Source of the DNA: Chrysochromulina parva
Lineage: Eukaryota > Haptophyta > Prymnesiales > Chrysochromulinaceae
NCBI GenBank assembly: GCA_002887195.1
Contig: PJAB01001159.1
Coordinates: 1 to 16,762, forward strand
Reading direction: 5' to 3'
Length of the DNA: 16,762 nt
Shown: positions 8,078-14,811 of the stretch, in pieces
Numbering within the stretch: position 1 is the stretch's first letter
How the letters are laid out: the number at the start of each line of letters is the position of its first letter
Translations under genes and position numbers: made by a program
Notes under the pieces: generated by a model
What the model was told of the DNA's origin: nothing
Database searches by the model: none
What the model saw: only the letters and a program-made list of their open reading frames with translations

Positions 8078-8929
8078 CTATTCTCTGCTACAACCTAAAG
8101 CGCCATCGCGGCGCCCAACCACACCAGCACCGGCGGTCGTCGACAGTGCCGAGCCATCCACTAATGCGAGCCTGAGCTCGTCGTTCCACTCGCCGACCAA
8201 GTATGGTGCGAGCGCATGCGCGCCGTTCTCAACGCGGCGCGTGCCGAAGGAGCAGCCGCCGGAGCCGCCGCTTGAGCCGCATGAGCCGCAAGAGGCGCAT
8301 GAACCTCCACGCGTTGCAGGTCCGGCGCGCTCGGTGCTCGAACACGAGGCGCCTGCACCAGTGGCAATATCGCGCCGCAGTGCGCCGGCCACTTGGCCCA
8401 GGCTGATGAGCTGATCGAGGACCGCGGCCGCCAGGTCCCGCTGGGCGTCGGTGAGCGATGGCGGCGGCTGCAGAGCCGGCACGCTCGGTGGTTCCAGGCT
8501 GTAAAACCTTAGCTGCTTCAGCCCATACTCCCGCCACGATGGAGACGGCTGGATGCAACATATGCGCAGGCGCGTGACCCGCCGATGGTCAAAGTCCTTT
8601 GCAAAGTGCAGCGCATGCGCGAGCTCATGGTATCGCTGTGCATCGTCTTCGCAGTGAGGATTCGCCATGAGGGTCACGCGGGGAACGGCAACCTGCCAGC
8701 TGGGTGGGCGCCCCTTGGCATGCATGGGTTGCAGTGGATCGTCTTCGGCGCGCACGCCCGTGTGGCTCACCGTGATCGCCGCCGTATAGAAATTGCGGAA
8801 CGAGATATAGTCCACTGCGACTGGAGCCCCTGGGAAGGCAACGTCGATTAGGTGTTGCCGCGGGCCGCCGCCCGGTGCCTCGGACCAGGATGAGACCACG
8901 TGGGCCTCGAGCACCCTCGCGCCCGACAT
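8078..8929 (-). CDS. NICN1: Nicolin-1-like tubulin polyglutamylase complex subunit
   Basis: The frame starts at the ATG at 8929 and encodes 283 residues without introns. In animals nicolin-1 is a non-catalytic subunit of the TTLL1 tubulin polyglutamylase complex, which adds glutamate chains to tubulin in axonemes and neurons. Family features visible here are LIDVAFP (27-33), FRNFYTA (44-50), the LMANPHCEDDAQ segment (87-98, compare LMPDPHSEEGAQ in vertebrates) and RLRICCIQPSPSW with GLKQLRFY (120-143). After an inserted low-complexity Ser/Gly/Cys linker (about 190-235), VGEWNDELRLAL (about 247-258) resembles the family's C-terminal strand. The protein is longer than the roughly 213-residue human form because of that linker and a C-terminal tail. 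An upstream in-frame TTG at 8956 is not expected to be used. The gene is head-to-head with the kinase-like gene. Confidence 0.78.
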   Translation of the reverse strand: MSGARVLEAHVVSSWSEAPGGGPRQHLIDVAFPGAPVAVDYISFRNFYTAAITVSHTGVRAEDDPLQPMHAKGRPPSWQVAVPRVTLMANPHCEDDAQRYHELAHALHFAKDFDHRRVTRLRICCIQPSPSWREYGLKQLRFYSLEPPSVPALQPPPSLTDAQRDLAAAVLDQLISLGQVAGALRRDIATGAGASCSSTERAGPATRGGSCASCGSCGSSGGSGGCSFGTRRVENGAHALAPYLVGEWNDELRLALVDGSALSTTAGAGVVGRRDGALGCSRE

Positions 8930-9050
8930 AGACGGAGGCCGGTCTAGTCTCGTCAAGAGTCATATCAAGTCAAGTACAGGATCGTTTCTCAAAGTCCCTT
9001 CCGAGTTCCGGAGCGTTTACGTCTTAGACCTCATCTACTGGCAGGAGGGT
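8930..9050. promoter_or_regulatory. Short divergent spacer between nicolin-like and kinase-like genes
   Basis: The spacer is only about 120 bases and contains no ATG on the plus strand. It should carry the 5' region of the nicolin-like gene. On the plus strand it is also open in the kinase frame, so part of it could be coding or intronic for that gene. No TATA-like box is evident. Confidence 0.3.
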
Positions 9051-10610
9051 GTGAACGGACTGTTTTCTCTCTCTCCTACGGAGTCCCGGGCTTGGTCTCT
9101 GGCTCTCAGCTTGCTCTCGCGCTCCCAGAAACCGTTCGTATTTGTGGCAGCGGCAGCACTCTCGTTTCTGGCGCACTGGGCGTCCTTGCCGTTTCGCCGG
9201 CAGCTCTTCTTGCGGTGGCGACTCGTACGTGCAGCGCTTGCCTTACCCGAGGGACTCCTCTTGTCGGCATCGGAAGGCATTGAGCAACACCTCGCTGGCT
9301 CTCGTGACCAGACGCCGGTGCCCTATGAGCACCGCGTACTCGCGGTGGATATTGGTGGAACGCGCACCAAGTTCTTGCTTGTGGACGGGCGCCAGTGTGT
9401 GCCGTTGCCTGCCGTACCGACGGCCAGCATCTGGCAGAACCCATCGCTCACGGGTCCGGACCGATTCGAGCCGCACACGGCACCTATGCGGATGGACGCC
9501 TACTTGCGTGAGCACGGTGTCGACCTTGGTCGCATCGGGCGCCTCGCCTTCGCAGTGCCGGGCACCATCGACCTCGCCGGCAGGGACGCCCGCACGGATG
9601 AGCTGAGCATCGTGAAGAACACCCCATCGATGTCGCCCAAGTTTCGTGGCTTCGACTTCAAGGAGGCGTTCCGTGACTTTATGGCACCCAGTGCCAAGGT
9701 GAGCGCCGTGGCCGACAATCTCGCTGCGGCGCTTGGCGTTGCTTGCCAGTATCCGCAGCTTCGATCGGCGCTGGTCATTGTTCTTGGGACGGCACCGGCG
9801 GTGGCGAGTCTCTTCCGCGACCCGTCGGGCAAGGGCAAGTACATCGAGACAGGCATCTGGCAGTCGTGGGTGTGGTTCACCAAGGTGAAGCTCGACGATC
9901 CATATGGGTACTGCGGTGGGCTGCGCGTGACCGCCGACGGAGTGCAGCTCAAGCCTGCAACAGCCGCCAAGATCCCACACCACCAGGCGCGCATCCGGTT
10001 TGCGCTCGACGACGCGACGTGGCAGCGGCTGCGCGGCTGCTGCGACGCGCTCCCCGCCGAGCTCCAGTTTGAGCTCACGGAGGCGCAGGCAACGGAGGTG
10101 TGGTCACGCCGGTTGCAGTCGGCAGTTAACGCGCTCGCCGAGCGCTTCCACTCGGTCTACGGGCCACCGGAGCACGTGCATGTCCTCGGCGGCAACGCGA
10201 TCCGCTGCCGCGGGGCAGTGACCAAGGCGCGATACAACATTCCGGACTCGGCCAAGGACCTGTGGCATGAGGTGCCCGTCATCATCCCGCGCGACGACGC
10301 GCAGCAGCAGCTGCTGCACATGTCGGGGCTACTTTACGCATCCTGCTTCAAGCTCAAGCAGGTGACCGCGCCCGGCCAGGACCCGCTCGCACGCGGCTGG
10401 ACCCGGGGTGGCGAGATCTGCCTGTGGGTCGCCAAGGGTGTGAAGTCCGAGCACGAGGTGGCGTGGCCGCCGTGTGTACACGCAGTGCGGGACGCGGAGC
10501 GCGACCCGCGGAGCACGACGAGCTCGGAGCAGCTGGAAGCTGGCTTGGTCCTCGGAGGTCGGAGGGCGTGTGGAGAGCAACAAAGATCGGCAGTATCGCA
10601 CGGATCATGA
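9051..10610 (+). CDS. ROK/ASKHA-like sugar kinase family protein, 5' end unresolved
   Basis: The open frame encodes about 519 residues with an actin-like ATPase (ASKHA) signature. The phosphate-1 loop VLAVDIGGTRTKFLLVDG is at about 97-114 and resembles ROK/glucokinase proteins. A segment with GRIGRLAFAVPGTID follows. AVADNLAAALG matches the position of the ROK catalytic Asp region. At about 243-250 LGTAPAVAS occupies the place of the usual LGTGxGGG phosphate-2 loop. VLGGNA near 378 fits the adenosine loop. The ROK CxCGxxGC zinc motif is absent. The N-terminal 95 residues include a hydrophobic stretch (about 28-47) that could anchor or target the protein. No in-frame ATG precedes the kinase motif; the first codon here is GTG. 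Pyrimidine-rich AG acceptor candidates at about 9044, 9083 and 9129 suggest an unseen upstream exon. The substrate is unknown. Confidence 0.62.
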   Translation: MNGLFSLSPTESRAWSLALSLLSRSQKPFVFVAAAALSFLAHWASLPFRRQLFLRWRLVRAALALPEGLLLSASEGIEQHLAGSRDQTPVPYEHRVLAVDIGGTRTKFLLVDGRQCVPLPAVPTASIWQNPSLTGPDRFEPHTAPMRMDAYLREHGVDLGRIGRLAFAVPGTIDLAGRDARTDELSIVKNTPSMSPKFRGFDFKEAFRDFMAPSAKVSAVADNLAAALGVACQYPQLRSALVIVLGTAPAVASLFRDPSGKGKYIETGIWQSWVWFTKVKLDDPYGYCGGLRVTADGVQLKPATAAKIPHHQARIRFALDDATWQRLRGCCDALPAELQFELTEAQATEVWSRRLQSAVNALAERFHSVYGPPEHVHVLGGNAIRCRGAVTKARYNIPDSAKDLWHEVPVIIPRDDAQQQLLHMSGLLYASCFKLKQVTAPGQDPLARGWTRGGEICLWVAKGVKSEHEVAWPPCVHAVRDAERDPRSTTSSEQLEAGLVLGGRRACGEQQRSAVSHGS

Positions 10611-11292
10611 TCGTTGCTGGTATACAGTGAAGGTAAAACTTGCACTTTTGGCACACCGCCCGAACGGTTAACCGGAAACCGCGCCGCGCGCCGTTTTTTA
10701 AAATGCGGTCATACCATCGATGCTCGACGTGTCCACCTATCGGGCTGGCTGTGGCGTGGCTCGATACGCCTCGTCTCTCGCGGCGGGGTCTACGCGTCCC
10801 TCTACATGTATGCGCTGCCCAGGATGCACACATGCACTAGGGAGCTGAATAGAACACGTGGCACAGTACGGAGCTGGCGTACTCCAAGCGTACTCCGGTG
10901 GTGGAGGGTGCCGCAGTATAGGCGCAGTACGTCTGGCGGGCGAATCGGAGCCAGTGAGCCCGCGCCGCCCGCGCAACCGTCGCGAACCTGGAGAGTTACA
11001 AGAGAGTTTCATCCAAGAGCGACGAGATCCGCGCCAGTGATGCTTGGGCTCGCCCGCATCCTCTCCTTGCGGCTCGTTGCGGCTCGCCGATGCGCAGCGC
11101 ACGGCCCTATGCTCCCCACAGGCCCTTCGGCACCACGTGCCGCTCGCAGATGATACGCTCACGATCTCTAATGGCAGATGTTGCCAGTGTATTCGAAACA
11201 CAGATTCTGATCATGGCTCTGTAGCCAGGCAATGTATAGGGCAGCTTCGCAACGCGGTGCCCGGGGCCAAGGCAGCGGTATGTTCCTGGGGC
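10611..11292. other. Convergent spacer with no supported gene
   Basis: It lies between the stop of the plus-strand kinase-like gene and the stop of the minus-strand Myb gene, so it should contain both 3' untranslated regions. It has a T/A run near 10695-10702 and a small direct repeat, gcgtactcc, near 10878-10900. An open frame across 10614-11153 has Arg/Ser/Pro-rich composition and no motif, so I do not call it. Confidence 0.45.
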
Positions 11293-11988
11293 TCACAGGG
11301 CCAGAGCTGGAGCAAGCAGCCGTAGGGATGGTACTCGGATCGGGCAGTGGAGCTCCGGCTCGGAACGCACGGATCGCTCCGAGACAGAGCGGCGCGAGAC
11401 TGGCACCACCACGAAGAGCACATCGCCCTCGGCGGCGCGCTCAGCGGCAGCGTCGACGGCGGGCTCGAAACCAAGTTCCCGGCAGATTCGCGCACCCGAC
11501 TGCATTCGACTGATGATGGGCACCGACGGTACATCGTCATCGTCGTCCTCGTCCTCTTCTCGGTCAGAAGTGCTTAGCAATAGCACCTCGCCGCCTTCGA
11601 TCAGTATGCGCTCAGCCAGGGTCGTTGCCGGCGCTTCGCAGAGAGTTGGGCCTGGCTGAGGTGCTGGGCTGCTGCTCCTCGTGGCCTCCCACTCCTTGAC
11701 CTCCGATGGCTGAAGCTGCATGCGCACAAAGCACACGTGGCCGCGCTTAGGCTGCCCGCACCATTGGCAGCGGTTCTTGCGTAATTCGCCGTCCCCTGCG
11801 CCGGACTGCGTAATTCGCCGTCCCCTGTCGATCCGCTGCCAGCGGTTGCGGACAGAGGAGATGGTGCGTCCAGGAAGCTCCTTGACGATCTTGGCCCACC
11901 GTGGACCGTGCTGCGAGAGCATCTCTATGATCAGTCGGTCCTCTTCCGGGTCCCACGCGCGCATGTGTGCATGGACTCCACCCGGCAT
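11293..11988 (-). CDS. Single-repeat Myb/SANT protein with a CxxC-GHxC zinc-like motif
   Basis: The ATG at 11988 gives 231 residues; a second ATG at 11964 is equally plausible. A Myb repeat covers about residues 11-54 with tryptophans at 12, 31 and 50, evenly spaced by 19, and the helix-3 sequence SVRNRWQRI. This is a DNA- or chromatin-binding fold. A linker leads to NRCQWCGQPKRGHVC (C74, C77, H84, C86), a compact motif that could bind zinc and that I associate with algal and oomycete Myb proteins. Downstream there is an acidic run (DREEDEDDDDD) suggestive of an activation region, then an undistinguished C-terminus. A 29-base duplication lies between the Myb repeat and the zinc-like motif. 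It probably acts in the nucleus as a transcription factor; the targets are unknown. Confidence 0.72.
   Translation of the reverse strand: MPGGVHAHMRAWDPEEDRLIIEMLSQHGPRWAKIVKELPGRTISSVRNRWQRIDRGRRITQSGAGDGELRKNRCQWCGQPKRGHVCFVRMQLQPSEVKEWEATRSSSPAPQPGPTLCEAPATTLAERILIEGGEVLLLSTSDREEDEDDDDDVPSVPIISRMQSGARICRELGFEPAVDAAAERAAEGDVLFVVVPVSRRSVSERSVRSEPELHCPIRVPSLRLLAPALAL
11778..11827 (-). repeat. Direct repeat, two 21-base identical copies 29 bases apart
   Basis: Identical 21-base copies lie at 11778-11798 and 11807-11827, within the linker of the Myb gene. The repeat period (29) is not a multiple of three, so the two copies are read in different frames (GRRITQ in one, GDGELRK in the other). Confidence 0.93.
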
Positions 11989-12248
11989 CGTGGGCCGCGA
12001 ACAAGCGCTCGCTCCTTGCGCGGCCCAGGCACGCTCGAGACCGCAGAGACCGCGAAGTCGCAAGTCGTACCTGCCATATTTGGAGAACTCGCCGTCAGGA
12101 CCCGAGCTCCAAGGGTGACTCAAGAGTACCCGGGACGGTACATCGACTAGACCTCAAATCGCCACTTCGGGCTCGGAAGGTCTCGAAAGATCTGGCCACT
12201 TTTGAGGTGTGCTTGGATATAAGATTGAACTTTGTGGATGAGGAAGGG
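11989..12248. promoter_or_regulatory. Divergent spacer, Myb gene and membrane-protein gene
   Basis: The two outward-facing ATGs (11988 minus and 12249 plus) flank this 260-base region. A TATA-like string, gatataag, is at about 12215-12222. It is only about 30 bases before the plus-strand ATG, so it would imply a very short leader. The minus-strand frame stays open upstream to about 12123 without an ATG. The regulatory role is inferred from position. Confidence 0.35.
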
Positions 12249-12881
12249 ATGCGTTCGTACAGTTGGCGGTGCCTCGTCCTCATCCTGTCCACGCCAAGCG
12301 TGCATGCGGCGTTTGTACAGTCTCTACCGCAACTGATCCCTGCCGAAGCGCCTTTACAGTCGCGTCTCACGCTCATTCTGGCCAATGAGACTCACGCATC
12401 AGTCCCGTCGCTGATGGTTTCGTCTTGCTCTGACCTCGCTGAAAACTCTGTCTTTGGATTAGGTATCGGCAGCGTCAGTGAGGAGTACGTTCTTGCTCCA
12501 GACGGGCTCTGCTGCGTTGCTCATTCTACTTGCTGCAGGAAACCGCCGTGTGCGGTTCGCCTCGGCGGAGCTCTGCGCTTTGCGCATGAGCAAGGTGAAC
12601 GTATCGATGTGATGCCTGACAGCCTGCAGGTGCCGGCCGGCGCGGTGTTTACGCAGCCGCCCAACCCCGACGCACACGCCGTCCGTGCGGTTCAGGTGGC
12701 GAACCGCGCGCACGACTGGATTGCGCTTTACACGCGGGTGGTCTCATCTGGGCCGGACAAGTGGCCACTACGCCACTTGCTTCTCGCTCTGGCGATCACT
12801 CTCGTGGGATCACTCTTTTGCGCGGTTCTAATCCAGATCTGCTCAATGAGCATGATAAGGATGCGCAAGAGGACTAGGTGA
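12249..12881 (+). CDS. Predicted type I single-pass membrane protein, unknown function
   Basis: The frame encodes 210 residues. An N-terminal signal peptide is visible: a basic start (MRSYSWR), the hydrophobic core CLVLILSTPSV, and HAA as a plausible cleavage site near residue 20. The ectodomain of about 155 residues has clustered cysteines (CCVAHSTCCRKPPC, near 92-105) that could form disulfides. A strong hydrophobic segment (about 177-198, with LLLALAITLVGSLF) precedes a short basic tail ending MRKRTR. The orientation is therefore ectodomain outside or lumenal and tail cytosolic. The start at 12249 is chosen because it begins the signal peptide; the frame is open further upstream. No family is recognised. 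It is divergent from the Myb gene. Confidence 0.62.
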   Translation: MRSYSWRCLVLILSTPSVHAAFVQSLPQLIPAEAPLQSRLTLILANETHASVPSLMVSSCSDLAENSVFGLGIGSVSEEYVLAPDGLCCVAHSTCCRKPPCAVRLGGALRFAHEQGERIDVMPDSLQVPAGAVFTQPPNPDAHAVRAVQVANRAHDWIALYTRVVSSGPDKWPLRHLLLALAITLVGSLFCAVLIQICSMSMIRMRKRTR

Positions 12882-12911
12882 GCAAGCTTCAATAAGGCCA
12901 GCGTTAGAGCA

Positions 12912-12949
<38 letters not shown>

Positions 12950-13467
12950 AGGCGTCACCGTCAGGGAGGGTGGTCGCGAACTCGCGATGTCACTGGTGGC
13001 CGTCGAGGCTCAGTTAATGTTGAAAGCTAAAATGATAGGAAATGAGGGGTAGAGAGCTCTACTTTTATCTAGGGAGATGTCCAAAAAGTGTGTCCGACGA
13101 AAAACGGGGCTCGCACCGACCACCGTCGCGGCACCGAGGTCTTCGTGACTCGCGGTAGCCAAAACGCAACGACCTCTCTGACGTCCCCAAATCACTACCA
13201 AATCACCTCGTCTTACAATTGTATCGATGTAGAGCGGCGACTATCTCTATGTACTGTACAGTTCATGCTTGAGTACATGTTCTACACAGAGGTTTTGTGC
13301 TTGCATGTACTCTGTCAGAAACCTCCACCTCCGCTTGCTAGGAGGCGGAATTGCAACTGTGAACAGACCAAGTTCAAGTTCAAGTTACTTCATAAACAAC
13401 AGACAACCTAACGGAAGCCTATCGAATGTGCTCTCGAGGCTAGCAGTGGGGGTGAGAGTCGACGGAG
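12882..13467. other. Spacer with microsatellites, no supported gene
   Basis: The stretch holds a (GA)n microsatellite near 12917-12946, an AT-richer segment around 13015-13080, and three short aagttc units near 13370-13387. No protein-coding signal is visible. It includes the 3' region of the membrane-protein gene and probably the 5' region of the coiled-coil gene that follows. Confidence 0.45.
12917..12946. repeat. (GA)n dinucleotide microsatellite
   Basis: About fifteen uninterrupted GA units lie roughly 35 bases after the stop of the membrane-protein gene. Confidence 0.95.
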
Positions 13468-14226
13468 ATGGTGAGACACAACGGAAGGAACTTGAACTTG
13501 AACTTGAACTTGAACTTGAACTTGAACTTGAACAGACCATCACACGTCATGTTGCGACGATACGATTGTCTTCTTGCGCTGCCATCGCGCCATGAAGCAG
13601 AGCACGTTGCAGGCGCGGAGCGCGGAGGTGGCAATTGTGTCCAGGCTGTCGAAGCGCTCGTGGCCATTGACAACGCAAAGCAGCCCTCCATTCCGGCACC
13701 GCCAGATGCTGCACAGCTCTCGACTATGACATCAGCATTCATGATTTCTCAGCCCAGCCCTGTGCTCAAGCCGGTCGCCGCGAAGCCGTTCATCGCAAAG
13801 CCGGCCGTTGCGCTGCGGCCGCAAGTGTCGCCGCCCTCTGCCAGCCACGCGCTTGAGGCTGCTCGTGAAGAGATTGACAAGCTGAAGCTCGAACTACATG
13901 CAGAACGTCAGCAACGCGCGGAGCTTGAAGCTCGGCTGCATACCGACGTCACGGCGCAGAGCGAGCAGCTCAAGATGGCGCTTGCCGCGCTTCACGATGC
14001 TCGCCGACAGCTTTCAATGCGTGAAGCAGACGGTCCCAAGTGGAGGCTCGAGCACTCGCGCGTGAGCGGTCAACTCGATGCCCTTGCCGCCTTTGTTGAG
14101 CAGCAAGCAGCCACGCTGCGTGAACAGGAGACAGAGCTGAGCAACATACGTGCGATCCTTGCGGAGGAACGCAGGTTCTCTGTCAATGGCGGCGGGGTTA
14201 CCGGCAGTGCAAGCCGCGATCCATGA
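13468..14226 (+). CDS. Small coiled-coil protein, start uncertain
   Basis: The longest ATG frame (13468) gives 252 residues, but its first part translates the hexanucleotide repeat as an Asn-Leu run and may not be used. Later in-frame ATGs at 13549, 13726 and 13741 are candidates. From 13741 the sequence is protein-like: a Pro/Ala/Lys-rich segment with repeated KPxxAKP, then a coiled coil with heptad character (about 13860-14170, for example AREEIDKLKLELHAERQQR). The C-terminus is a short Gly/Ser-rich tail. An upstream exon or intron is possible. No family is recognised. It is convergent with the EF-hand gene. Confidence 0.55.
   Translation: MVRHNGRNLNLNLNLNLNLNLNRPSHVMLRRYDCLLALPSRHEAEHVAGAERGGGNCVQAVEALVAIDNAKQPSIPAPPDAAQLSTMTSAFMISQPSPVLKPVAAKPFIAKPAVALRPQVSPPSASHALEAAREEIDKLKLELHAERQQRAELEARLHTDVTAQSEQLKMALAALHDARRQLSMREADGPKWRLEHSRVSGQLDALAAFVEQQAATLREQETELSNIRAILAEERRFSVNGGGVTGSASRDP
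13488..13533 (+). repeat. (GAACTT)7 hexanucleotide repeat
   Basis: Seven perfect units plus a partial one. It encodes Leu-Glu, Asn-Leu or Thr-containing dipeptide runs depending on frame, and Phe-Lys on the other strand. A shorter inverse-complement array (aagttc units) lies about 100 bases upstream at 13370-13387, so the two can pair. Confidence 0.97.
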
Positions 14227-14811
14227 GCGCCACAGCCCCCACCGGCCCGCGGCCAGTCACAACATCAAGCACATGGAGCCTGCGCACTTGGGCACGACCC
14301 TCGCGTCCGGCGGAAGAGATGTCGTACTTAGGATTCTACTTGGAAGGTTCCAAAGCCATTCAAAGTAACTGTTGTTTTCAATCGATTCCGAAGACGTTCG
14401 CATGCCAGTGTGTGCGCCATCACAGACCCGACGACCGGACGGCCTGGGGGCGCCGGCGGATCTCCACCTCGGCTCGCACCCGGTCTCAGCGATAGCGCCC
14501 ACGCCGCCGCATAGAGGCCAGACCGGCGCGCGACCCGCGTAAGATAATAATCGCATAGATTTACAATGACGCTCGACGGCACCGCTCGGGTAGCGGTGAC
14601 GAAAATGAAACCACTCGGCTAACCGTTGGACCGGACGCGCGAACCGGCGCATCGAAGGAGCGCAAAGGGCCGCGTGCGCCGCGCGCGCGGTCGACACACG
14701 CCGACTGGGCAAGACACCGCGCTGTGCTCGTCGCATGCACACAGAGAAGATTACGAGGTCGCTTGCACCGCGTGGAAGTACCGGCTACCAGCGGCACCTG
14801 ATCCAAGGGAT
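14227..14811. other. Convergent spacer with no supported gene
   Basis: It lies between the stop of the small coiled-coil gene and the stop of the EF-hand gene and should contain both 3' untranslated regions. Open frames here are Arg-rich and unstructured. An AT-richer patch is at about 14540-14560. I see no RNA gene or mobile element. Confidence 0.45.

Noticed and set aside
8585..8851. 88-residue plus-strand frame opposite the nicolin-like gene
   Set aside because: It is antisense to conserved nicolin residues and shows no motif of its own. I also considered it as a first exon of the kinase-like gene but found no supporting donor.
10614..11153. 179-residue plus-strand frame after the kinase-like gene
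   Set aside because: Its first codon falls inside the kinase frame, the composition is Arg/Ser/Pro noise, and there is no motif.
11989..12123. Extending the Myb protein upstream to a TTG at 12123
   Set aside because: The start would be non-ATG and the extra residues show no domain. The ATG at 11988 or 11964 suffices for the full Myb repeat.
13440..13742. Minus-strand frame with a Phe-Lys run
   Set aside because: It is a translation of the GAACTT repeat with no other protein-like content.
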